Of a DNA stretch of 64,000 nt, positions 15,211 to 23,504 are shown piece after piece. The stretch comes from Haloplanus litoreus (GTDB lineage Archaea; Halobacteriota; Halobacteria; Halobacteriales; Haloferacaceae). Under the pieces are notes generated by a model. The model saw only the letters and a program-made list of their open reading frames with translations, ran no database searches and was not told the origin of the DNA. Location: NCBI RefSeq assembly GCF_042677945.1, contig NZ_JBHUDN010000003.1; one strand, given 5' to 3'. Every line of letters starts with the position of its first letter. The first letter of the stretch is position 1. The position numbers and the translations under genes were made by a program.

Positions 15211-15659
15211 CAGTCCGCCACCTCCGGCTGGAGGTCGTCGCTACGAACCGTCTCCCACTTTGCGACGCCCGCCTCCGCCACTTCCATGTCCTGTTCGACG
15301 GCGCCGCCGGAGACGCCGAAGGCGCCGACGACGTCCCCGTCCTCGTTCAGCAACGGATAGCCCCCGCCGAAGATGACCATCCGACCCTCGTCGGTCGACT
15401 GAAGGCCGTACAGCGAGTTGCCGGGTTCGGACGGCTCGGCGAGTTCGTGGGTCGGCATGTCCAGCGCCGCCGAGGTGTAGGCCTTGTTTCGCGATATCGA
15501 GACGGACGCGAGCCACGCGTCGTCCATCCGACGTTGCGCGACGAGGTTGCCCTCGCTGTTCGTCACGGCGATGACCATCGGGTTATCGATTTCCTCGGCC
15601 TTCCGCTCCGCCGCGTCGATCAACTCCTTTGCAGTGTCGAGTGTAACAGATTGAACCAT
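15210..15659 (-). CDS. GlcG/HbpS family (DUF336) protein
   Basis: A 149-residue protein from ATG 15659. It has the family pattern: an N-terminal helix (TLDTAKELIDAAERKAEEI), the strand NPMVIAVTNSEGNLVAQ, RMDDAWLASVSISRNKAYTS, and the glycine-rich IFGGGYPLL followed by VVGAFGVSGG. Relatives bind haem or cobalamin-like ligands, or accompany glycolate and diol oxidation genes. Coupling to a dehydrogenase fits an oxidation pathway of a small alcohol or diol, which is inference. An alternative upstream ATG at 15695 lies beyond the TATA box and is unlikely. Confidence 0.82.
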   Translation of the reverse strand: MVQSVTLDTAKELIDAAERKAEEIDNPMVIAVTNSEGNLVAQRRMDDAWLASVSISRNKAYTSAALDMPTHELAEPSEPGNSLYGLQSTDEGRMVIFGGGYPLLNEDGDVVGAFGVSGGAVEQDMEVAEAGVAKWETVRSDDLQPEVAD

Positions 15660-16050
15660 TGCGGATGGAAAGTCGCTCTCGACAATGATAAACATTCGCC
15701 TTTACGCAGTTCGGGGTGACGATCATCGACAAGAGAGAAGTGTACTCTGTAATGAATGCTGTTAACTCGGCTTAGAACGCGCCTTAAGACGTTATTCGAC
15801 CAGATTCACCTATCGAATCGCGTTTCTCCTGTCCGATCCGGACGAGAACGAGGTAAACGAAACATCTTACAAATTGTCCAGCAGTGCGACGGAGGATTGA
15901 GCCGCTAACGCCGGGTTTTTCGGGCAGCCTAAACAAACGGGATTTCTGTTTCTTTTGGCGGCCGAACGGGTGGTGTGGCGCCGCCGGGCACGGGCGGGCG
16001 TCGGGACTCGAAGCGACGCGGCACCGGGAAGAATGGGGTCGGTCGGCGAA
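15660..16050. other. Intergenic region between the GlcG-like gene and trpB
   Basis: 390 bases, AT-rich for this genome between 15720 and 15890. Both flanking genes are on the minus strand, so it contains the trpB terminator side and the promoter side of the GlcG-like gene. A short inverted repeat, GTCCG-ATC-CGGAC (15831-15843), could be an operator. A T-tract flanked by GCCGGG and CGGGC (about 15910-15927) could form a weak hairpin. I see no credible gene. Confidence 0.5.
15687..15696 (-). promoter_or_regulatory. TATA box for the GlcG-like/dehydrogenase pair
   Basis: Minus-strand AATGTTTATC is 28-37 bases before the ATG at 15659, matching a leaderless or near-leaderless haloarchaeal promoter. 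Confidence 0.5.
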
Positions 16051-17202
16051 CTACAGGTCGAAATGCTCGGCGGCCGTCTCCATGTCCTTGTCACCGCGAC
16101 CCGAGAGGTTCACGAGGATGCTGTCGTGTTCGCCGTGCTCGGCGAGTTCGATCGCCAGCGCCACGCCATGACTCGATTCGAGGGCGGGGATGATTCCCTC
16201 CGTCTCGGCGAGTTCGCGGAAGGCGGCGAGCGCCTCGTCGTCGGTGACGGCGGTGTACTCGGCGCGACCAGCCGCGCGGAACATGGCGTGTTCGGGGCCG
16301 ACGCCGGGGTAGTCGAGTCCCGCAGAGACGGAGTGAACCTCGGTCTCCGTATCGATCACGCGCGTTTTCATCCCGTGGATGACCTCGTCTTCGCCCTCGG
16401 CGAGGGGGGCAGCGTGGCGTCCGGAGCCTTCACCCTCGCCGCCGCCCTCGGCCCCGTAGAAGGCGACGTCGTCCTCGCGGAGTGGGTGGAACAGACCGAT
16501 CGCGTTCGATCCGCCGCCGACACAGGCGACGGCCGCGTCGGGGAGCGAGCCAGTTCGGTCGAGCATCTGTTGGCGGGCCTCCTCGCCGATGACCGACTGG
16601 AAGTCACGGACCATCCGCGGGAACGGGTCGGGACCGACGACACTTCCGACGAGGTAGTGGGTGTCCTCGATGTTCTCGGCCATGTCCTCCAGGGCGGCGT
16701 CGACGGCGTCGGCCAGGCCGGCCCCACCGCGGGTCACCTCGTTGACCGTCGCACCCATCAGCCGCATCCGGAAGACGTTCATCTTCTGGCGCTCGACGTC
16801 CTTTTTGCCCATGTAAATCTCGGTGTCGAGGCCGAGGAGCGCGCCGGCCATCGCCGTCGCGGTGCCGTGCTGACCCGCGCCGGTCTCGGCGATGAGGCGC
16901 TCCTTGCCCGCTCGTTCGGCGAGGAGGGCCTGACCGAGCGTGTTGTTGATTTTGTGGGCGCCACCGTGGAGCAGGTCCTCCCGCTTGAGGTAGATGTCGG
17001 CGCCGTAGCGCTCACTGAGGTTGCGGGCGTGGTACAGCGGGGTGGGTCGCCCGGCGAACGTCTCCAGAAGGTCGCGCAGGTCCGTCTGGAACGACTCCGT
17101 GTTCGCCACCTCGTCGTAAGCGTTCGCGAGGTGTTCGAGCGGCGCTTCCAGCGCGTCGGGGACGTGACGACCACCGTAGCCGTCGAAGGTACCGTCGGCC
17201 AT
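16051..17202 (-). CDS. trpB: Tryptophan synthase beta chain
   Basis: PLP enzyme joining indole and serine to make tryptophan. At 383 residues it is the TrpB1 size. The PLP lysine is K84 in HGGAHKINN, the catalytic glutamate is E106 in AETGAGQHG, the phosphate loop is GGGSNAIG, and ALESSHGVA occurs near the end. No trpA or trpC flanks it, and both sides have intergenic space, so it is a stand-alone gene. Either the trp genes are dispersed or this is a second copy that uses free indole. Confidence 0.95.
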   Translation of the reverse strand: MADGTFDGYGGRHVPDALEAPLEHLANAYDEVANTESFQTDLRDLLETFAGRPTPLYHARNLSERYGADIYLKREDLLHGGAHKINNTLGQALLAERAGKERLIAETGAGQHGTATAMAGALLGLDTEIYMGKKDVERQKMNVFRMRLMGATVNEVTRGGAGLADAVDAALEDMAENIEDTHYLVGSVVGPDPFPRMVRDFQSVIGEEARQQMLDRTGSLPDAAVACVGGGSNAIGLFHPLREDDVAFYGAEGGGEGEGSGRHAAPLAEGEDEVIHGMKTRVIDTETEVHSVSAGLDYPGVGPEHAMFRAAGRAEYTAVTDDEALAAFRELAETEGIIPALESSHGVALAIELAEHGEHDSILVNLSGRGDKDMETAAEHFDL

Positions 17203-17226
17203 AGGCGTCGGATGCTCGCTGGGGGC

Positions 17227-17235
17227 ACATAAACG
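17227..17235 (-). promoter_or_regulatory. TATA box for trpB
   Basis: Minus-strand GTTTATGTG lies 25-33 bases before the trpB ATG at 17202, the standard distance for a leaderless transcript. Confidence 0.5.
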
Positions 17236-17336
17236 CTACTGGCCGTCACCGGTCGGCGGGACCCGCAGACGGTCGGCCGAGGGGTCGATTCGGGTGGACC
17301 GAAACCCTTAGTGCCGGCCCGGAAGTCCCCACACAC

Positions 17337-17615
17337 ATGAGCGAGACGCCCGTCGATCCCGAGGAGGTCCGCCACGTCGCGGATCTGGCTCGGATCGATC
17401 TGGACGAGGACGAGGTGGATCAGTTCGCCGTGCAGTTCGCCGACATTCTCTCCTACTTCGACGCGCTCGACGACGTGCCCGAAGTGGACGCCGAGGCGGA
17501 CCTGGTGAACGTCATGCGCCCCGACGAGGTACGCGAGGGACTCTCCCAGGACGAGGCGTTGGGGAACGCCCCCGATAGCGAGGACGGCTACTTCAAGGGG
17601 CCGAGCGTCTCATGA
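17337..17615 (+). CDS. gatC: Aspartyl/glutamyl-tRNA amidotransferase subunit C
   Basis: The 92-residue small subunit stabilises the GatCAB complex, which converts Asp-tRNA(Asn) or Glu-tRNA(Gln) to the amide. Family features are visible: EEVRHVADLARIDLDEDEV near the N-terminus and the conserved end VMRPDEVREGLSQDEALGNAPDSEDGYF(K). The gatA start overlaps its stop (ATGA). A TATA-like ACCCTTA lies about 30 bases upstream. Confidence 0.95.
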   Translation: MSETPVDPEEVRHVADLARIDLDEDEVDQFAVQFADILSYFDALDDVPEVDAEADLVNVMRPDEVREGLSQDEALGNAPDSEDGYFKGPSVS

Positions 17616-18883
17616 GCGTCGACGCGTTCATCACGGAGACGACCATCCAGGGCGACGACGACGGCCCGCTCTCGGGCCTCACCGTCGCCGTCAAGGACAA
17701 CATCTCGACCGAGGGGGTCCGCACCACCTGCGGCTCCGAGATGCTCGCCGACTACGTCCCGCCCTACGACGCGACGGTGGTCGAACGCCTCAAGGCCGCA
17801 GGTGCGACGCTCGTCGGCAAGACGAACATGGACGAGTTCGGGATGGGGACCACCACCGAGACGTCGGCGTTCGGCCCGACGAAAAATCCCGTCGACGAGT
17901 CCCGGGTTCCCGGTGGCTCCTCCGGCGGCAGCGCCGCGGCCGTCGCCGCCGGCGAGGCGGACGCCGCCCTCGGCAGCGACACCGGCGGGTCGGTCCGCTG
18001 TCCCGCCGCGTTCTGTGGCGTCGTCGGTATCAAACCCACCTACGGACTGGTCTCCCGGTACGGCCTCGTGGCCTACGCCAACTCACTGGAACAGATCGGC
18101 CCGCTGGCGCCCACCGTCGAGGGTGCCGCCGAGGTGCTCGAAGCCATCGCCGGCCCCGACGAACGCGACGCGACCACGCGCGAAGCCGGTGCCGACGCCG
18201 ACTACGCCAGCGCCGCCGACGGCGACGTCGACGGCCTCTCAATCGGCGTCCCGACGGAACTGATCGAGGGGGCGGACGACCGCGTCGTCGAACAGTTCCG
18301 TGCGTCCCTCGACGACCTGGAAGCCCAGGGTGCGGAGACCCACGAAGTGAGTCTCCCCTCGGTCGAACGCGCGGTTCAGGCCTACTACGTCATCGCCATG
18401 TCCGAGGCGTCGTCGAACCTCGCGCGCTTCGACGGGGTGCGGTACGGCCCCGAGTCCGACGTCGAGGGCAACTGGAACGAGTCCTTCGCCCAGGTCCGCG
18501 AAGACGGCTTCGGCGACGAGGTGAAACGCCGCGTCCTACTCGGCACTTACGCCCTCTCCGCGGGCTACCACGACAGGTACTACGCGAAGGCCCAGGACGC
18601 CCGCGCGTGGCTCAAGCGGGACTTCGACGAGGCGCTCTCGGAGGCGGACGTGCTGGCGTCGCCGACGATGCCAGTCCTGCCGTTCGAACTCGGTGAGAGC
18701 CTGGACGACCCGCTCCAAATGTACCTCGCCGACGCCAACACGGTGCCGGTCAACCTGGCGAACCTGCCCGCCATCTCCGTGCCCGCCGGCCGGGCTGACG
18801 GCCTCCCCGTCGGCCTGCAGTTGATCGGGCCGACGTTCGGCGAGCGAGCGATCATTCGGGCGGCCAGCGCCGTCGAGAACTGA
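17612..18883 (+). CDS. gatA: Aspartyl/glutamyl-tRNA amidotransferase subunit A
   Basis: Glutaminase subunit of GatCAB, amidase-signature family, 423 residues. The Ser-cis-Ser-Lys triad is visible with correct spacing: K28 in VAVKDN, S103 in GGSSGGS and S127 in GSDTGGSVR. The C-terminus (LPVGLQLIGPTFGE) is complete, although the protein is shorter than bacterial homologs. gatB is not adjacent and must be elsewhere. Confidence 0.96.
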   Translation: MSVDAFITETTIQGDDDGPLSGLTVAVKDNISTEGVRTTCGSEMLADYVPPYDATVVERLKAAGATLVGKTNMDEFGMGTTTETSAFGPTKNPVDESRVPGGSSGGSAAAVAAGEADAALGSDTGGSVRCPAAFCGVVGIKPTYGLVSRYGLVAYANSLEQIGPLAPTVEGAAEVLEAIAGPDERDATTREAGADADYASAADGDVDGLSIGVPTELIEGADDRVVEQFRASLDDLEAQGAETHEVSLPSVERAVQAYYVIAMSEASSNLARFDGVRYGPESDVEGNWNESFAQVREDGFGDEVKRRVLLGTYALSAGYHDRYYAKAQDARAWLKRDFDEALSEADVLASPTMPVLPFELGESLDDPLQMYLADANTVPVNLANLPAISVPAGRADGLPVGLQLIGPTFGERAIIRAASAVEN

Positions 18884-19412
18884 CCGCGAGGATCCGTTTC
18901 CGGCCTCCCTCGTAGACCGGCACGCCTGTCGGGTCGTCAACGACGGCGCGACGGTGACGGAGGGGCGCATCGACGCGGACGACGCCGGGTCGATGCGTTC
19001 ATGCCGACGATGGTCCGTGACGGCGCAGACACCTCTCGACGGAGAGTACCGGCCGACGATGTCGGCGCTCGCCGAGGCGACGTTCGTTCTCGATCTGTGG
19101 GTCGGCTAAGGGACGGTCCGGTCCTCGTCGTCACCGGGTCGACTCCCGACGGACTCGACCGGTAAGTCGGTCGAGGGACTCGACGGGTCACACGCGATGG
19201 GCGTCCCGATCCGACGGGCGACGCGTTCCCCCCGGAGCCGCGTCGTATCCAGCGTCGGCCGACGGACGGTCGGCCCGACATCGGATCGGAGCGCCCAGCA
19301 TCAAGGGGGGAGAGGGATTACATAACGTTACGGTCTGAATTCTCATCGATGATACTCTGTAACCGATCGACGGCGGCGCAAATATCGGAGATGATGTCGG
19401 GGATTCGACCGG
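18884..19412. other. Intergenic region with decayed coding sequence
   Basis: 529 bases between gatA and the next minus-strand gene. A plus-strand frame ending at TAA 19109 has no clear start. A minus-strand frame (19318 to about 19420) ends in a well-formed helical peptide, LTGRIPDIISDICAAVDRLQ and onward, just past the stop of the following gene. Both are described separately. The rest (19110-19317) is GC-rich with no support for a gene. Confidence 0.5.
18894..19109 (+). pseudogene. Possible gene remnant downstream of gatA
   Basis: One plus frame encodes HACRVVNDGATVTEGRIDAD and, further on, LDGEYRPTMSALAEATFVLD before TAA 19109. The middle part reads better in a second frame (VDAFMPTMVRDGADT), suggesting a frameshift. 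No start codon with an upstream TATA box was found. Family unknown; the interpretation as a remnant is inference. Confidence 0.25.
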
Positions 19413-19847
19413 TCAGGTCAGGCCGCGGTCCGCGGCACCCTCTCGGATCTTCGCCGCTCGTTTCCGGACCCGTCGCACGTACCGGTCGACTTTCTCCGGT
19501 TTCACGCCGTAGTAGGAGGCGAGCCACAGTTCGTCCGCGTACTCTTGGGTCAGAAAGTACGCGACGAGAGTATCCCGACCGGCCTGGATAATCGCCGGTG
19601 GCACCCCGCGTGGGCCCACGCCATCTTCGTCGAACCCGTTGACGTCGAAGTACACGTCGGCGTAGAGTTCGGCCGATTCCGGGGTGTCGAACTCGACGCC
19701 CCCGTGGTGGGGTCCCTCGAACCGGTAGACGGTGGCTCCCGCAGGGGTCTCTCGTTCGACGATTCGCACGTCGAGGACGTACTCTCGATGGATCGATTCG
19801 TCTGTCGCCGTCGGATCGTCGGGACGTCGGTCGTCTGTCTTGGCCAT
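19413..19847 (-). CDS. Uncharacterised protein
   Basis: A 144-residue soluble protein. It begins with an acidic disordered stretch, then a beta-rich part (EYVLDVRIVERETPAGATVY, RFEGPHHGGVEFDTPESAEL), then YADVYFDVNGFDEDG, and ends in a basic helix (VDRYVRRVRKRAAKIREGA) preceded by ELWLASYYGVKPEKV, which looks like a small helix-turn-helix. I do not recognise a family. A better-looking continuation lies in another frame past its stop, so the C-terminus may be affected by a frameshift. Confidence 0.6.
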   Translation of the reverse strand: MAKTDDRRPDDPTATDESIHREYVLDVRIVERETPAGATVYRFEGPHHGGVEFDTPESAELYADVYFDVNGFDEDGVGPRGVPPAIIQAGRDTLVAYFLTQEYADELWLASYYGVKPEKVDRYVRRVRKRAAKIREGAADRGLT

Positions 19848-19890
19848 CGTCGATAGGTATCGTCGGTCGTTCGTTGTGCTGGGCTTCCCG

Positions 19891-20616
19891 TCAGTGCCGG
19901 CGTCGACGGACGCCGACGAGGGCCACGAGACCGATGGCGACGAGCGTGAGGGTCACGGGCAGCGGGCCGAACCCGGTCGTCGTCTCCGCCTCCGCGTCGC
20001 TCCGGCCGCCCGCGACGTCGCCGTTGGCCGCCGTTCCGGACTCGCCGTCGGCGGCGGCGGCCGTGGCCGCACCAGCCGAACCGTCGTCGATAGTCGCCGA
20101 CCCGGCACCGGCGGTCACCGTCACGGTGTCGGATCGCGTCTTCGGATCGACGGTGCCGCCGTCGTCGTCGTCGAACTGCCGTGGGTCGACGGTCAGGGCG
20201 GTCGTCCCGGGTGCCCGGCCGGCTAGTTCGACCGTCGCGAGCGTCACACCGGTCGCACCGGGTTCGATGGCCCCCTCCATGTCGGCGGCTTCGAGGGTGA
20301 CCGTGGCGCCGTCCGATCCGGTCGCCGGGTCGGTGGTAAGCCCGAACCGGTCGGGGTAGTTTGCCCCCGAAATTCGGGCAACGTCGGGGTTCTCGACGGT
20401 CACGTCGAGGTAGTACCCCGCGAGTCCGTTCGGGGCCGACGTGAGGACGACTCCGACGGTGGTGGTGTCGTCCACGGTCACCGCGTTGCCGACGACGCGG
20501 ACGGCCGGGCCGTCGCTCTGTGCCGAGGCAGCTCCTGCCGCCGCCATCGTCCCCAGGAGGGCGAGCGTCGTCAGCGCGACTGCGAGTCTCGAAATCGAGC
20601 GTGTCTGGTCTGTCAT
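19891..20616 (-). CDS. Secreted, membrane-anchored cohesin-domain protein
   Basis: 241 residues. Residues 1-33 form a Sec-type signal peptide (hydrophobic AVALTTLALLGTMAAAGAAS, cleavage near SAQS). Residues about 38-170 resemble a cohesin-type beta sandwich: VGVVLTSAPNGLAGYYLDVT, then NPDVARISGANYPDRFGL and VTLATVELAGRAPGTTALTV. A low-complexity Ala/Gly/Asp linker follows. The C-terminus is a hydrophobic span (PLPVTLTLVAIGLVALVGV) ended by RRRRH, like haloarchaeal surface anchors, although the exact PGF tripeptide is replaced by TGFG. It lies 67 bp downstream of a PhoX-like protein carrying a dockerin, a likely partner. Confidence 0.8.
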   Translation of the reverse strand: MTDQTRSISRLAVALTTLALLGTMAAAGAASAQSDGPAVRVVGNAVTVDDTTTVGVVLTSAPNGLAGYYLDVTVENPDVARISGANYPDRFGLTTDPATGSDGATVTLEAADMEGAIEPGATGVTLATVELAGRAPGTTALTVDPRQFDDDDGGTVDPKTRSDTVTVTAGAGSATIDDGSAGAATAAAADGESGTAANGDVAGGRSDAEAETTTGFGPLPVTLTLVAIGLVALVGVRRRRH

Positions 20617-20683
20617 TGGTGTTGGTGTCGGGTGATAACTGAGGTGGAGCGTCGAGGGAACCGGGTCCGCGTGGCGGGGTCGG

Positions 20684-23347
20684 TTAGTTGACCTCGTCGT
20701 AGAGGCTCACGATGTCGTCGAAGTCGAGACGGCCGTTCTCGTTGAAGTCGTAGGCGGACTTGTTCATCGTGACGCTGTCGGCGTCGAAACTGCTGAACAG
20801 CATCTCGATATCCTCGTAGTCCAGCCGTCCGTTCCCGTTGATGTCCTCGTAGAGGCCGTCGCCGTCGGGATCGGTCGGGGCACTCCCGCCGCTGACCGTC
20901 GGCGGTCCAGTGACGAGGACGCCCTCGCGGGCCTCGACGCCAATGGTGTGTCCACTCTCGTCGTCCATCCGTGTGACCTCGATGGCGAGGTCGGTCGTAC
21001 CGGTGTCGACGCCGCGGAGTGTCAGCGAGGCGACGGGGATGTCGCGGCCGCCGGCCTCCACGTTGCCGTCGACGTCGGCGAAGCGAAGCGTCGCCGAGGA
21101 GCCGTCCGAACTGATCGAACTCTCGGTGAGCCCGAGGGTGTCGGGGAAGGAGACATCCGTGATGGACGCCACCTCGGGGTTCGTGACCGAGACGGTGATC
21201 TCGGCCCCGGAGATGCCGGTCGGGAGCGCGGAGGCGGCCAGTTGCGCGGTGCCGGTCGCGCCGTAGCCGACGGCCATCGAATCCACGTCCAGCGTGACGT
21301 TCGGCTGGAAGACGTAGAGACCGTCGTTGGGGTACGAACGGGCGGGACCGCCGAAGCCGTCCTCACAACAGATGACGCGCCCGTCGCGCATCGTGTAGAC
21401 GTTGTCGATGTTCCGAAGCGCGTCGTCGGCGTCCTGTGGGCCGTCGGTGAAGTCGGGACCCGTGATTACGGGTTCGAGCGTCGAGACGTCGTAGTTGGGT
21501 TCGAGTTCCGCGCGGTAGACCACGCCGCCGTCCACGCGATCCATCTGCACGTCGCCCGTGTCGTCCGCGAGGGCGTCGTTGAACTCCGAGATGCCGAAGT
21601 AGACGAAGTCTCCGGGTTCGGAGCCGTCGACGCTGTCGACGCCTTCGGCCTTGTTGAACTCGATCGAGGCGCCGATCTCCTTTGCGGCCGCGCGGGTCTC
21701 CAGGAAGGGGACGCGACGCAGCTTCTCGTCGACGTCGTCGGGGCCATCCGCCTCGTACTGGGCGGCCCACTCGACGATCTCCTCGTCCGTGATGTAGTTT
21801 CGGTTCCCGTTCTCGATGACTTCGAGGTCGGCCTCGCGGATGGCGGCTGCCGGGTCGTCCCGCCAGTCGGTTTCGGCGTGAGCGTCGAGGTAGTCGGCCT
21901 GCGTCACGTCGTCGTACTCGGCGATCCAGGATTCGACCTCCCCGTTCGTGGCGTGGCCGAGTTCGATCCACTCGACTTCGAGCGGCGTGTTCGCCGGGGA
22001 GTTGCGCTGGCCGGCTTCCGCGGCGTTTGCGGCGTCGTTCGTGATCTTCGGGGCGTAGAGCGTCCCCGCGATGTCGTCCGTGTCCCCGTAGCTCGGGATC
22101 GGATCGTCGGCTACGAACTTGTAGATCCCCTTGCTGTCGCCGTCCGAACAGCCGTAGACGGTCCGTTCGTCGCCCTGGATGTCGGGTGCCTCCCAGGCGG
22201 CCCGTCCCATCACCCAGTACTTGACCGGCTGGGGCGTCTCGGCGGTCGGGTTCCGGATGTCGACGTGGTAGCCGTACCGATAGGGGTTCGGGTAGACGTC
22301 GTCGATGACCGTAGTCGCCAGGTTGGTGGCGCCGCTCTGATCGGATCGGTCCGCACCGAGGTAGTACGCGAGGAACTCGACGCCGGTGAGTGCCCAGGAC
22401 CCCTGCACGTACCACGAGTCGTCGAGATCCCCCGCCTCGGCGTACGCACCGACTGCGTCGGAGATTTCGCTCGGATTCGGTCGGTTCCAGAAGTGATTCG
22501 CACCGAGGATACCCTCGCCGCTCCCGGCCTCGACGACGTCACCGACCGTATTGGTCAGTGAAACACGAGGGTGGGCGTAGTTCTCCTCCGAGGAGATCAT
22601 CGTCTCCCACGGACTGAGGTCGCCGTAGCAGTTGATCCGCGTCCCACCGAGTTCGCGGAACGCCGCGGTGTTCGCGAGGTTCATCGCGTCCTCGGGATCG
22701 GCGCTCCACTCTCCCTCTTCGTCCCGACTGATGAAGATTCGGGAGATGCAGCCGGGACTGTTCTCCCAGTTGGTGAAGAGGTAGCCCGCGGTGCCGTCCT
22801 CGTCCGTCGGGACGAACTGGTTGCAGTCGGGGTTGGTCCCGGCGCCGCCGTACTGCGTTCCCGCGAAGTTGTCCAGTGTGATATCGACCCCGTCCGGCGT
22901 CCGAGTGACGCCGAGGCGCTCCTCGCCGCCGTCGATCGGCTCTCGACCCTGGAACAGGATCACGTAGTCGCCGACCTCGGAGCGGACCTCCCGCTGTTTC
23001 TCCTCGGTGTCCGGGATGCCGACCTCGTCGAAGTCGTCGTTGTTCCCGTCGAACTCGAACTGGAAATCGCGGAAATACCCGACCGCCGCGCGGTCGAATG
23101 GCTCCGTGTTACCCGCTTCCGGGTGCTGGAGACTGTACAGGAGCGAGCCGTCGTCGAAGACGAACGGGCCGGTAACCTCCGCCCCGAACGCCGTCGTCGA
23201 GAGTCGTTTGAGGCTCCCCTCGACGCTCGGGGCGCCGGGTGTATCCGATTCCGGAACGTCCTCGCCGCGTGCCACTCCGGCGACGCTCGCGCCGAGCGCC
23301 GCAGCCGTAGACGTTGCCATCAGCGTTCGCCGAGTCAGATCGACCAT
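20684..23347 (-). CDS. Tat-exported PhoX-like (DUF839) protein with cohesin and dockerin domains
   Basis: 887 residues from ATG 23347; 38 further upstream codons are ignored because a TATA box lies inside them. The N-terminus has a Tat signal (DLTRRTLMATSTAAALG). Residues about 40-680 match the PhoX/DUF839 family: CYGDLSPWETMISSEENY resembles the PhoX signature, and FLETRAAAKEIGASIEF fits the later core. Residues 684-815 are a cohesin-like domain (VTLDVDSMAVGYGATGTAQL and onward). Residues about 824-887 are a dockerin with two F-hand calcium loops, DINGNGRLDYED and DFNENGRLDFDD. Phosphatase activity on phosphoesters is inferred from the family. Confidence 0.85.
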   Translation of the reverse strand: MVDLTRRTLMATSTAAALGASVAGVARGEDVPESDTPGAPSVEGSLKRLSTTAFGAEVTGPFVFDDGSLLYSLQHPEAGNTEPFDRAAVGYFRDFQFEFDGNNDDFDEVGIPDTEEKQREVRSEVGDYVILFQGREPIDGGEERLGVTRTPDGVDITLDNFAGTQYGGAGTNPDCNQFVPTDEDGTAGYLFTNWENSPGCISRIFISRDEEGEWSADPEDAMNLANTAAFRELGGTRINCYGDLSPWETMISSEENYAHPRVSLTNTVGDVVEAGSGEGILGANHFWNRPNPSEISDAVGAYAEAGDLDDSWYVQGSWALTGVEFLAYYLGADRSDQSGATNLATTVIDDVYPNPYRYGYHVDIRNPTAETPQPVKYWVMGRAAWEAPDIQGDERTVYGCSDGDSKGIYKFVADDPIPSYGDTDDIAGTLYAPKITNDAANAAEAGQRNSPANTPLEVEWIELGHATNGEVESWIAEYDDVTQADYLDAHAETDWRDDPAAAIREADLEVIENGNRNYITDEEIVEWAAQYEADGPDDVDEKLRRVPFLETRAAAKEIGASIEFNKAEGVDSVDGSEPGDFVYFGISEFNDALADDTGDVQMDRVDGGVVYRAELEPNYDVSTLEPVITGPDFTDGPQDADDALRNIDNVYTMRDGRVICCEDGFGGPARSYPNDGLYVFQPNVTLDVDSMAVGYGATGTAQLAASALPTGISGAEITVSVTNPEVASITDVSFPDTLGLTESSISSDGSSATLRFADVDGNVEAGGRDIPVASLTLRGVDTGTTDLAIEVTRMDDESGHTIGVEAREGVLVTGPPTVSGGSAPTDPDGDGLYEDINGNGRLDYEDIEMLFSSFDADSVTMNKSAYDFNENGRLDFDDIVSLYDEVN

Positions 23348-23380
23348 ACGGGAGAACGGCCGGAGACCGCAGTAATGGAG

Positions 23381-23389
23381 TTTTATATG
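23381..23389 (-). promoter_or_regulatory. TATA box for the PhoX-like gene
   Basis: Minus-strand CATATAAAA lies 34-42 bases before ATG 23347, implying a leader of about 5-15 nt. It also rules out the longer N-terminus. Confidence 0.55.
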
Positions 23390-23485
23390 AGACGTACATC
23401 GCCGAAACGAAACTGTGGAGGAGGGGGTGTGTCGACGTCCCTCACAGGACGGCACCCCCACCGTTCACACGCGTACAAAAGCCCC

Positions 23486-23504
23486 CGTTGGATCCCATCC
23501 AACG
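23486..23504. promoter_or_regulatory. 19-bp palindrome upstream of the PhoX-like gene
   Basis: CGTTGGAT-CCC-ATCCAACG: perfect 8-bp arms around a 3-bp centre, about 140 bp before the start codon and about 100 bp before the TATA box on the minus strand. This looks like a binding site for a dimeric regulator. A second TATA-like tract (TATATAAATC, 23581-23590) lies beyond it. Confidence 0.4.

Noticed and set aside
18937..19281. 114-codon minus frame after gatA
   Set aside because: Arg/Ser/Pro-rich composition and no promoter; the plus strand shows better, although broken, coding traces.
20948..22561. Long plus-strand frame opposite the PhoX-like gene
   Set aside because: Valine/arginine-rich antisense shadow with no motif, while the minus strand shows clear PhoX, cohesin and dockerin features.
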